A DNA stretch of 35,441 nucleotides from assembly GCA_030849805.1 (NCBI GenBank), contig JASANZ010002026.1:1-35441 (forward strand), given 5' to 3'. Positions 17,754-27,400 of the stretch are shown here, piece after piece. The notes under the pieces are model-generated. The model worked only from the letters and a program-made list of their open reading frames with translations, ran no database searches and was not told the DNA's origin. Positions within the stretch are counted from its first letter, which is position 1, and every line of letters starts with the position of its first letter. Origin of the DNA: Sergeia podlipaevii (lineage: Eukaryota > Euglenozoa > Kinetoplastea > Trypanosomatida > Trypanosomatidae). Made by a program: the position numbers and the translations under genes.

Positions 17754-20126
17754 TCAATAGCCATAAAATCCTTGTCCTGAGACATAACCCATACCCGCAT
17801 TGCCCCCAGCATACACGCCTCCACCACTACCACCATGATAGTTGTATTGGTAGGGCTGCTGGCGACGGTTCGGTGCGTATCCTCCTTCGTCCATAAGCGA
17901 ATACTGTTGCTGCTGCTGCTGCTGCTGGCGGTTGGCTGCGGTGGGGAAGACATCATGAGCGCTATGGTAGGGGTTGCCGCTATATGAGTTCTGTGTGTAG
18001 GCGTAGTTGTTGTGATTATGGTGACCACTGCTATTGCTGTTGGAAAAGCGGGCACCATTTTGAACTCCTCCGCCGCCGCGGTGGCTGTTGTGTTGCTGCT
18101 GTCGGTGATGTGGATTGTGCTGCTGTTGCTGCTGTCTAGACATGTTCCCCGCAGACACGCTCCTGGTGCCGCCTTCGGCCAGAATGCGGATTGTATCCCC
18201 CACGGTTTCAGCAATGCCTCGGATATTTGTGGGGTTGTTGACGTGAAGTCCCATCCACCAGTCCGCAGCTCCCTGATACCAAGCTTGAACAGCCGCCAGG
18301 AGCGCGACATCCGTCGATGATACGCTATTACCCTGCTGTATATCAGGAACAGGTGGAAAGCGGGGTAGCTCAAAGAAGGGCCGCTGTGGTGCGGACACAT
18401 CCGTGGTATTCAGCCTGATCTCCGCCTGAGCCTCCATTTCCACCTCCGCCTCGAGGCCTAGCATTGCCAGAAGTCTGGCGTGCGGGACCTTAGCATCCAG
18501 CAAGGCATCGTTCCCGCTCTGCAGGAGAGATTCCATGTGTTGTGCCCAGCGCAGACAGAGATCATATATGACCATTGGGGAGCGGACCGTCTGCACGAGT
18601 GTGGGGACTGCTGGCGGTGGAGGGAGCATGCGGCCCAAGAAATGAGAGGAACGAGAAGAAGAGAGATCAGCGAGCACATACTTGGTAGCCTCGCCCGCTG
18701 CAATAGCCTTCTCTTGCTCAGTCATAATTACTTCTACCGTCGCTGTCATCGTGTTCGCGGCCGGTGAGGTCATCGAGAAGTTGTCGTGGCCCTTCGCAGC
18801 AGCGGCAGTAGCGGTACCACCACCGTTTATATGCGTGTTGTAGCTGTTGTTAAACGGGTTGCTTGTGGTGCACGGCAGGGGATAGCGCATAGGTGTAGGC
18901 CCAGTCGTCGCTATAGAGTGAGTACTACTGTTAAAGGGCATCGGCGAGTGCGGCTTGTGAAGGGCGAGTTCGTCTGGTGAGATGTGGTGGTGTGGAGCCG
19001 GCGATGGTGAAGACGAAGGAGCCAAGTTCTGTGGTCGCAGCGCATTGGCGACGTGCGGAGAGAGGAGAACGCTGCTTCCTTGCAAAGCCACCGCCTCTGT
19101 TGCTGTTGCACCGCTTGGGTAGTTAAGAGCCGCCCCTCCGCCACCAGCTACGCTGTTTGCTGACGGGAGAGATGACGTGGAGTAGGATATGTAGTACTGC
19201 TTGCCATCGTGACGGTTGCACTCTACCTTGTACTTGCCATTGCAGAGTTGTCCAGAGATATGATAGGGCATAATTTCGCTGCCTGCCACTTCTGGATTGG
19301 AGGTCGCGGTGACAGGAGGGGGGGTGCCAGGAAACACGGCCATGGGGTGGAAGGGCTCCCTGCAGGTGTCTCTGCTTCCTACCGCAATCGTCGCTGCTGC
19401 GGTTGAGGATGAGAGCGGCACTGTAAAGTTGTTCTGGTATGCATTCCCCATCCCACTCTCTGCCTTACGTATGTGGGTGCGATGGTGCAGTGGCGCAGCA
19501 CCAGCACTGGCGCCACTCGCAGCCACGTCTGAGCAGAGAGTGCTGCTGCTGGGTGTCTCCAGTGCTGCTCCCTCTTCACCAACTTCGTTTTCTCCCCCAG
19601 AAGTCGCCGCGGCGGCGTGCTGCGGGCACGCAGGGATGGAGGGCATTGGAGGGGTGGTGGTTGACGACGCAGCACTTCCTGACCTCATTGGGGGCTTAGC
19701 GGCGAGAGAGGAAGAACCAAGGACAAAGCTCTCTGGAAAGTTGCCAGCCTCATATGGATTCCAAGAAAAGAATAAGCGCGGGGTAACGCTTGCTGACGCT
19801 GGCACCTTTGGCGGAAGCTGAGGCCTCTGCTGTGGCGTGTTGTGTGCCGAACTTGAGGCAGCAGACGAGCTCCAGCAGGAGGGCCCCAGACGTAGCGGCG
19901 CTGCATTGCAGCTACTGTTGTCTTCATCTCTACTATTAGGGTTGGCGCCATATGTGGTGAAGAAACTTGTGACAGAATGCTCAAGAGCGGCTTCATCAAC
20001 GACAAGACTACTAGAGTACACGGAAGGAGGTCGTGGGGCAGTAGTAAGAACCGGGGTGCGGCCTGGAACAGGGTGTCTCTGTAGACCACCTGCAGCCTTT
20101 GAGGTCGCGGAGTTGGACGGCTGCAT
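17754..20126 (-). CDS. Protein C: low-complexity S/P/A/N/Q protein with shared MxPPP/RWxxH/Wx6WW domain
   Basis: A 790-aa protein starting at the ATG at 20126. The frame is open further upstream, but that extension translates a pyrimidine-rich leader, has a non-ATG start and lies beyond the predicted splice acceptor, so I exclude it. Residues 1-460 are S/P/A-rich with a short ordered-looking segment (about 291-316, NGKYKVECNRHDGKQYYISYS). The shared domain has MLPPPP at 500-505, a helix with R526-W527-x-x-H530, and W616 with WW at 623-624. It lacks the CP[ST]xEE motif of proteins A and B. The tail is rich in Q, N, H, G and Y with RG and YG elements (about 664-790), like disordered RNA-granule proteins. 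Two NPY triplets (WNPY at 122-125, GNPY at 717-720) are noted. No named family is recognised; a post-transcriptional role is inference. Confidence 0.9.
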   Translation of the reverse strand: MQPSNSATSKAAGGLQRHPVPGRTPVLTTAPRPPSVYSSSLVVDEAALEHSVTSFFTTYGANPNSRDEDNSSCNAAPLRLGPSCWSSSAASSSAHNTPQQRPQLPPKVPASASVTPRLFFSWNPYEAGNFPESFVLGSSSLAAKPPMRSGSAASSTTTPPMPSIPACPQHAAAATSGGENEVGEEGAALETPSSSTLCSDVAASGASAGAAPLHHRTHIRKAESGMGNAYQNNFTVPLSSSTAAATIAVGSRDTCREPFHPMAVFPGTPPPVTATSNPEVAGSEIMPYHISGQLCNGKYKVECNRHDGKQYYISYSTSSLPSANSVAGGGGAALNYPSGATATEAVALQGSSVLLSPHVANALRPQNLAPSSSPSPAPHHHISPDELALHKPHSPMPFNSSTHSIATTGPTPMRYPLPCTTSNPFNNSYNTHINGGGTATAAAAKGHDNFSMTSPAANTMTATVEVIMTEQEKAIAAGEATKYVLADLSSSRSSHFLGRMLPPPPAVPTLVQTVRSPMVIYDLCLRWAQHMESLLQSGNDALLDAKVPHARLLAMLGLEAEVEMEAQAEIRLNTTDVSAPQRPFFELPRFPPVPDIQQGNSVSSTDVALLAAVQAWYQGAADWWMGLHVNNPTNIRGIAETVGDTIRILAEGGTRSVSAGNMSRQQQQQHNPHHRQQQHNSHRGGGGVQNGARFSNSNSSGHHNHNNYAYTQNSYSGNPYHSAHDVFPTAANRQQQQQQQQYSLMDEGGYAPNRRQQPYQYNYHGGSGGGVYAGGNAGMGYVSGQGFYGY

Positions 20127-21608
20127 TTTTTTCTCTCTTTTATAACGTGTTTTTGACAAGCAGAAAAGTATGATGAAAAAGAAAAGTAAAGTAGACAATA
20201 TAGTTTTTGCTTTTTCCCACCTTTGACTTATCCTTTCCAACACACATATACACACCATTCCATATATATATAAATATATAAATAAATATATAGTAATAAT
20301 AAGAGAGAAGAGAAGAGAAGCATTTTCGGTGTGGGCATGTAAGACACTCCAGATACAAACGATTCTCAATTTTTTTTTTTTTGTTGATTCAGTTTTCGTC
20401 AAATAGGCATAAGATTCACGAAGTGCAAGGAAACCCCCCCCCGACCCTCTCTACCCCTGAGGAATTCAAGGGTGGCTGTCGAGACGTGTTCGAGGTGCGA
20501 TGGATTTTTTTTAAAAAGTTGTACGCCAACTGTTTTCACAAATGTTTGTAGATATAAAGAGGGAGGGAAGAGGATCCAAAGCAATACAGGAAGTACAAGG
20601 AACCACCATAAGAGTAAACCACAAGAGATAAGCCCTGGTGTCGCACATGCCACCAATAAAGATCGATCTCATCTGAAACCGAACAATGTACCTCCCTTTC
20701 TCTTTATTCCCCCACCTCTCCGTGTTCGCCTCCATTCACTTTGGAAGCTCTTAAAAATAGTTGAAAGTTATAGTGATTGTTAAGTCAGTGCTATCGTGTA
20801 ATGACCATCATTGACAAAGCACGAAAGAGAGAAAGAAAGAAAGCGTGCGGTCTTCAACAAGCAAGAATCGCGATTTGTTTGACCTATACAACGTCCTTGA
20901 AAGGTAAATGGGGCGTTGAACTACACCAATGGAATGTATCTATACACAGACCTTGCAGGGTCATCTCTCACTATGTGCGGGTATTTCTCGGCACCCTTGA
21001 GTTTCCATGCAAGTCAAGAGTCCCTTGTGAGGTGGACCCTTGGGGATGGGAGATGCGCAAAAAAATAAAATAAAAATGATTCAAATCCAAATCAGGGATA
21101 CAAAGAGAAAAATAACGTGTCGACAAACATAGTTAACATTTCACATGTAAGATAGCATGTTAAAGACGATCATAACGGAGTCAAGGCTTTTCAATAGATC
21201 TGACTTCCACCGAATCCTCTATTATCCTCCCTTACCCATTCTTCTCACAAGATCACCAAAGTAAAAAATAGATAAAACAAAACAGAAACAAAAGCGAGCA
21301 ATTGATGACAGTTGAAATAACGTGGTCATACAAGAACCCACAAATAGCAGCGTTGCAAGTGTGACACATTGGCGCTACGCAACACATGTGAACGTGAGAG
21401 GGGGGGGGGGAGAAGGGAGGAGGAGGAGAGAGGAAGGGCCCTGCTTACAATATGGCTCCACTGTTAGCGGTGAGCTCGCAAGCCATGAGGCGCACCCACC
21501 AACTGCACGAGAATGTAGTTCGTGCTATCGGGACACAAAAAGCCGTTGGTAAAGCCCAACATGGCGACCACACATAAAATGCATCGAGGACGCCGTCTTT
21601 ACCCATGG
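20127..21608. other. 1.5-kb intergenic region with unusually few repeats
   Basis: This region lies between gene C and the stop codon of the frameshifted gene. The part from about 20400 to 21600 has far fewer homopolymers and microsatellites than other gaps. Short open frames on both strands (up to about 100 codons) overlap each other and show no recognisable domain. I looked for tRNA B boxes and small nuclear RNA signatures and found none. A run of ten G is present at about 21401-21410. It could be the 3' UTR of the frameshifted gene or a more decayed sequence. Confidence 0.5.
20137..20200 (-). promoter_or_regulatory. Predicted trans-splice acceptor of gene C
   Basis: On the minus strand, T/C-rich sequence (about 20190-20155) is followed by the first AG in TATAAAAG at 20138-20137. 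The predicted 5' UTR is ten bases of purines before the ATG at 20126. This supports the chosen start over the upstream open frame. Confidence 0.45.
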
Positions 21609-23107
21609 TCACATGTAGGCAGCGAGCGCAGCAAAGTCCAGCAGGTGACTGTGCACGTCCGGTGCATCAACCACGCGGCCAGCAGACGTGGTGCCGTTCG
21701 TGCTTGTGTGCCACGGGAGGCTCCGTAAATAGTCGTTGCGGGGCACCACGAAAAGGTTCTTGACGCGATGGTTACCCCACGGTGTGTAGTATCCTGGAAC
21801 GTAAGGCGTGATGAGGTACACGTAATCTTTTGGCAAGCGAGGAGCAGCAGCACCGCTTTTGAGTGTTCCCACTGCGAGATGATGCGAGTAGCGAGCGTTG
21901 TTCATTTCTAGATACGTCTTTGTGACATTAACCACAGTGGTGATATCGTCGCTCGGGCCGCTCCACCAGTAGGAGTAGCAGTCGAGCATCGCAGGGGCAA
22001 CGGGGAAGCGGGCATGAATATCAGGACTCTCGCCACCCGCGAATTGTGTCCACCGAAGCATAATGACGAAGAGAATGCCCTTGAGAGAGCGTGTCCTGGC
22101 ACTCCTGTGACTCAAGCTGCGGTTCCACATCATCCTGGACGAGGCCAAGGTAGTAGGCACGAAGCACGCACGGAATGTGAAGTGGCAGACTTAACATCGC
22201 TTCGTCAATGGCAGTGGTGCTGTGAAAAAGTTCGTCAACTGTCTCCAGTTCACCGGTTTCACGGAATATATAAAGAGGTGGGATCTTTGGGCTGAGCAAT
22301 TGTGGCGTTTCCCTCAGGAATGCTGGGATCCTGCGCGCCAGCTCCCGCATCATGGGGTCTCTAGAGATGAGGAACCCTCTGCCGATGCGCCGCCCGGGTA
22401 CGGCCGACTCCGCGTGCAGGCGCGAGTAATGGTACAGCACCGACACCACCTCGAGCCTGGTGAGGTCGCGGTACCTGCCCTCGCACTTGCGACGGAACAC
22501 GGACCACCGCGGCGCGCCTTGAGGCCCTGGGATGGGAACCGCCATGAGGTCGCTGGGGTTGAGCGGCCCGACGACACACTCCGCGCCGCCAGCGGTGCGC
22601 AGGCACTCGATCAGGACACACAGCGGAAGCGGCTTTACTGACTCGGTGAAGGACATGAGGTGCCGGAATGAACAAGCATCGATGTTGCTCGTCTCGTGTT
22701 CCGAGGTAGCGCTTGGGATGCCTTCACATCACACAACGCACGCAGGAAGGGCGTAACGACGTACTTTCCGCCTTTGATATCCTCCGGGGAGGGAGTGCGG
22801 CGCCTCCAGGACCACCTTCGCGCGGATTCGATTAGTGTCGGATACCGCTCGGGAAGAAGATGTGAGAGACCTTCCGAACCTCAAAGGTTCTGAGGCACCT
22901 TGAGCTCAGATCGGGGATCATGTCTGGGAAGTGGTCTCTATAATCGTGTTCGGCCTCTGAGGCACCAAGTGGCTTGGCGTGCGGCGTGAGGTCGATCATA
23001 TACACAGGAACCATGCACAGTATCACAACTGGGAGCAGTAGAACCCAGATGCGTTGGCGGAGTAGCCTTCCCCAGTGTATTGGCTGCTGCTCAGTGCCAG
23101 TGCGCAT
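21609..23107 (-). pseudogene. Frameshifted gene for a type II membrane protein (function not recognised)
   Basis: A coding-like stretch of about 500 codons that reads only by changing frame three times. It starts at the ATG at 23107 with a short basic N-terminus and one membrane segment (IWVLLLPVVILCMVPVYMI, about residues 20-38), the topology of a Golgi-type type II protein. The frame hits TAA at 22834-22832, and protein-like sequence continues in another frame from about 22845 to 22720. A third frame then runs (22715 to about 22085), followed by a return to the second frame down to TGA at 21609. Outside these points no internal stops interrupt the best path. The C-terminal part has a W/Y-rich segment (DCYSYWWSG, PGYYTPWGNHR). 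Trypanosomatids carry large families of surface-glycan glycosyltransferases with this topology, often with pseudogenes. Membership of such a family is a guess. Indel sequencing error is an alternative. Confidence 0.7.
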
Positions 23108-23198
23108 TTAGCTCTCTCGACGATAGTTGTGTGACTGAGAATGCAGAGGGCGTGTCAGTCTCAATGTGTGCATGTGTGCGTTGTGGCGTGTGGAGCTA

Positions 23199-23262
23199 CT
23201 TTGGGAAATGAGACGGTAATGAAAAAAATGAGACAAGAAAAAAATAAATGAGAGTAGGGAGG
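23199..23262 (-). promoter_or_regulatory. Predicted trans-splice acceptor of the frameshifted gene
   Basis: On the minus strand, a T/C-rich tract (about 23262-23205) ends in CCCAAAG, with the AG at 23200-23199. This gives a predicted 5' UTR of 91 bases to the ATG at 23107. The damaged gene may therefore still yield a processed RNA. Confidence 0.4.
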
Positions 23263-23770
23263 GGCGTTAAGTTGGATTTAGTGAACACACAGAGCTGTCG
23301 TATGACAATCGTTTTGGAGGAGTGCCGTGACTATTTTGTTGAGTAAAAAAAAGCGTCAGTTTTGTAAGTCTTATGTCTTTTTTTTTTTTTTTTTTTACAG
23401 AACATCACTAATGGGATTCTCCAGGGGTATTGCGTTTGCTGTGCATCTTTTTTTTTTTTTTCTATTTTTCTTTTTTTTCTTTTTGCATATCATCCTCTTA
23501 CGAGGTGTGGGAGTAACTTTTTGCTCGTCTTGTTTTCACAATAATCCCTCCGATGAGTTGTTTGTGGCTTTCTTTCTTTTGCTCGTTTTCTCAATTCCCT
23601 TTTTTTCTCTCTCTCTCTCTTTTTTTATTATGATTTGCTTCGTTGTCGTATGCATACGTTTTAGGAAGAAAACAACATAAAAAATAAATAAAAAAAAGGA
23701 GATGTTGCTATGAAAGTAGTAGTAATAGATATAAGTGTGCGCTATGCTCGGGGCAATGGTATAGTACACG

Positions 23771-23774
<4 letters not shown>

Positions 23775-23806
<32 letters not shown>
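23775..23806. repeat. TA dinucleotide microsatellite (16 units)
   Basis: The longest uninterrupted TA run in the window, in the presumed 3' UTR of the kelch gene. Confidence 0.9.
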
Positions 23807-23809
<3 letters not shown>

Positions 23810-24414
23810 AGAGACACTCTCACTCACACACACACACAGATACTCATTCTCCTTCCTTTTCTCTTCTTCTCTGTATACTTTCACCTTCGATATTCACCAA
23901 CTTTTCACATACAAAAAAGGGAAAACGACACAACAATATATACTAACATATTGTTTGCCACAGCCTCAGAGAGGTGGTAACACAATCAAGCAAACAAACG
24001 AAAGTGTGCATATAGAAAGGTTTGTAGCAAAGCATAAATGAACAACAACAACAACAACAAGTAGTGAAAAAAGAAAGAAGATGTGAGTTGCAAAGCAGCT
24101 ACTCTTTCTCTCTCTCACACACACACTCACTCACCCACTCTCTCTCCCTCATACATGACAATGATAAGCCTACTTAACTCCCTCTCTCTCTCTCACACAC
24201 AAACATAAATAGATAAATATATAAATATAAATATAAATATAAAGCAGACAATGTCATAATTCAGAGCACCTACAAAGGACAATGGAAAACACTGCTTTAC
24301 CTAGTTCCATGTCGTCCCCCATCCCACTCTCACCCCCCTTTCAATTTTCTCTGGGTGTTTTTTTTTTCTCCTTGTGTCAACAGTCCCTCCCACCCCCTTT
24401 CCCCCTTTCTATTG

Positions 24415-27400
24415 CTACTCCAACGGCTCAAAGACTGAAACATCGTGCGCGCCGTCTTTCAAGGGTATCATGTCAAATAATATATTAAGCAAACAATGTC
24501 CTTCAGAGAGTTTAGGATCGCAGCGAAGATTGTTAAAAGTCTGTACATAAGATGTTGGTGCTGCTGTTGTTGTTGGCCAGTCTCCTCTTCTGTTATCTGC
24601 CAACGGCGCGGTGGCGGTGGGGGCAGCTGCAGAGCGAACGCGTGGCATAGAAGCCCACACCTCTTCGTTGTTGACGCTTACTTCGAGCGTATGGTTCAGT
24701 AACTCTATGCTTCGTTGAGCAGCAATCAACAAGGGATCGAGGGGCCTATACGCTAAGCGCTTCATGAGAAGCTCGCGCATCTTCTGCGCTTGGTCAATTT
24801 TCACCGTCTCCAGAGCAGCCAGCTTCTTAGCATGAGGATGAGTCCTACTACTACTATTTGTAGTATCGTTGATACCCATATTCTCAGGGATACCCTCTCC
24901 TTCATTCCCGTTCATATTGATGGCTGGAAGCGGCTGCAGCGACTGAGCATAGGGAGGGGGAGGAGACCTAGGGGAATGCTGGGAGCCGTAAGAAGGTGAG
25001 AGTTGTGATTGCTGTCGTTGTTGCTGCTGCGGTTGCCGCCCCCGCGGTTGCCGTCCCCGACCCCTTCCTCTTGGCCCCACTGTCGTGTTCCTCGGTACGT
25101 CTACTGACAGATGGCAATGCGACTGAGTAACGCTCTGCCGCTTCGTGGCGAGGTCCAGCATAGAGCACAACTCTTTTATTAATTGATTACGTAAAGGACC
25201 TCCATTGCGATTTTCTTCCCGAGTGCCTGGCATCGCACTGTAGCGATAGGCAGCGATAGCAGCAGCAGCAGGACCTACCCCAGATAATGTCACTTGATCG
25301 GCATCGCAGCTGCCGCTGGAGTTGCTGTTGCTGCTGCTGGTGAGATAGTGATAGTGGTACACAATGGGGTCGTCCAGCCGCGCGCGGGCATCAAGTTGAT
25401 TCGCCCGCTGATACTGATACGCCTCATCGACATCTTGCTGCCACTGCTGCTGCTGCTGCTGTTGCTGCCGCTGCCACCCCACTTTACGTTTGAAACGAAT
25501 TTCGTTCCTCATCTGGCAGAAGGCGTGTTGCGCTGCTGTAAGGGGGCTGATGCGACAGTCGAAGAGATCCCCCATAGCCGTGTTGTTGACGCGTCCGCCA
25601 AAGAGAAAGAAGCGGCCACCAGGAAAGATAGGATCAGCAGCCATAGCAGCCATTGTGCGTGCCTGAGGGAGCAACACTGGGAGACGTGCGTAGCCTTGCG
25701 GCACTAGTGCTGGTGCTGCCGCTGCTGACTGTGATGGTGGTGTCACTACCCCTTCTTCTTCTTCTCGGAGTGCCGCGGCGGCGGGAAGACAACGTCGAAC
25801 ACCACGTGCGAAGCAGGGCGGGGGTGGATACACTGTCTGGCCATTCATTAATGCTGTGTGAGCCACTGATAGAACTTTGTTCATCTTTTGCCAGTGCTCG
25901 AGTCGCCGACGTTGTTGCTGGCGCGGTTGCTGCTCTTCGCTAGAAGTAGAAGACGGTGACAATGAGAAGGAGGGATGGGAGAGGGATGAGGGGGGGATCG
26001 GGGGACGCTCCAGGCTTTGAGCAGTACTCACGCCAACGCAAGGGTTTACACTAGGGTCGCTGTTGACATAGCGAGTACCGCGGTGGCGTCTTGGCAGGGC
26101 TTCCTCCTCACAAGAGCTCAGCAGCTCACTGACGTCCTTTGATCCATCGATACAGGGGTCCCATAAGCGGTCCCGCTGCACGCTTACTTTTCTCCACTTG
26201 TGAGTGTCGACATGATACGCATGAAGATCATAAAAGGTGAGACTCTTCTGATTTTCCAGCAGGTATCCACCGTATATGTAGACGCAACGCCGGAGCGGAT
26301 CGATCACCATGGATGTCCCAGTCCGCTCCTGCGCTGTGGAGTTCTGTGGACATGCATGAACGGCTTCGTGTCTATATTTGGGCTCAAGGAGAAAGCGCCT
26401 GTCACTCCCCGTGGCCTTTGCGATGGCGTCTTTTATGCACTTGTCACGCAACGGGCCTAGGATCTCCCGCTCTATGTACTCACCAACATACGGGTTAAGT
26501 GGTTCAGCGAAATACTTATTCATCCAGAAGCAAGGCACCTCCTCCCTAATCTGTAACCATCGCCGCGTCAGACAATTGAAGACCCAGAAATCGTTAAAGA
26601 AGTAGCGCTCGTCGCGACCGCCAAACATAAACATAAAGTGCTTCTTGTACACTGTCGCACAGGCACGGCGACGACCATGTGGATACTCCCTGTTAGGCAG
26701 AGACTCGACCCAGTATCGCCCCACCATGCTACGAAGACTCGCCGTCTTCCACGACTCTATCATGTCCGCGTGATCGTGCCTCCACTGTACAATCTTGGCA
26801 GAACTGAAGTGGATCCGCTCCCCAACCTCACCAAGTTCCGCGGTGTCCCTCAGAGCCGTCACTGAATAGGCTTCCAAGGGTGATGCACGAGGCGCCATGG
26901 TTACAGCCCGTAGCCGGAATGGCGGCAAGGAAGAGGCTGATTGTGTCTGCGGTAAGTTCCGCCTTCTGGTCCGTCTACTATCACCATCATCACCATCACT
27001 ACCGCCACTGTGCACGTCCGCCCATCCTCGCTCGTACAGCACTTCAGCAGCCATCGCGTATGACATCTTGACCAACTCCTCTTCTTCGTATCCTATGCTA
27101 TGGAGAAAGCGATCAGGGTCGGCCATGACCTCTTCTTCTGTGAGAGGATGGTCCATGTGGAGAATAAACGTATCGTGTATAACCCCGATATTCCCTTCCA
27201 TACCACCAAATAGCACGATGACTTCCTCCTCCTCCTCTTCCTTTACTGAGTGGTTGATCTCGCGGGGTTTGCAAGCAGCAGCAGCCGCAGTAGCAGCAGT
27301 TGGCGATGATGATGAGAATGCTGGCTTCGCAGAAGCTTTGCTGGGTGTGTGTCGACGCTGATAAAGCGTTCCAGCAACGGATCCCCACAAGGGAGGGATT

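Larger units (their letters stand above)
23108..24414. other. 1.3-kb intergenic region: 3' UTR of kelch gene and 5' flank of frameshifted gene
   Basis: No gene seen. It contains long T runs on the plus strand (about 23379-23396, 23449-23461), a TA repeat (23775-23806), an AAC repeat (24041-24060; UUG repeat in the transcript) and ATAA-type repeats near 24210-24243. Confidence 0.6.

Noticed and set aside
19297..19821. 174-codon plus-strand open frame
   Set aside because: Antisense shadow of gene C.
20127..20402. 92-residue upstream extension of protein C
   Set aside because: It has no ATG at its start, translates a pyrimidine-rich leader and lies upstream of the predicted splice acceptor at 20138-20137.
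20470..20510. GTGTTCGAGGTGC, tRNA B-box-like
   Set aside because: The flanking five-base arms do not pair as a T stem and no acceptor or anticodon stem can be folded.
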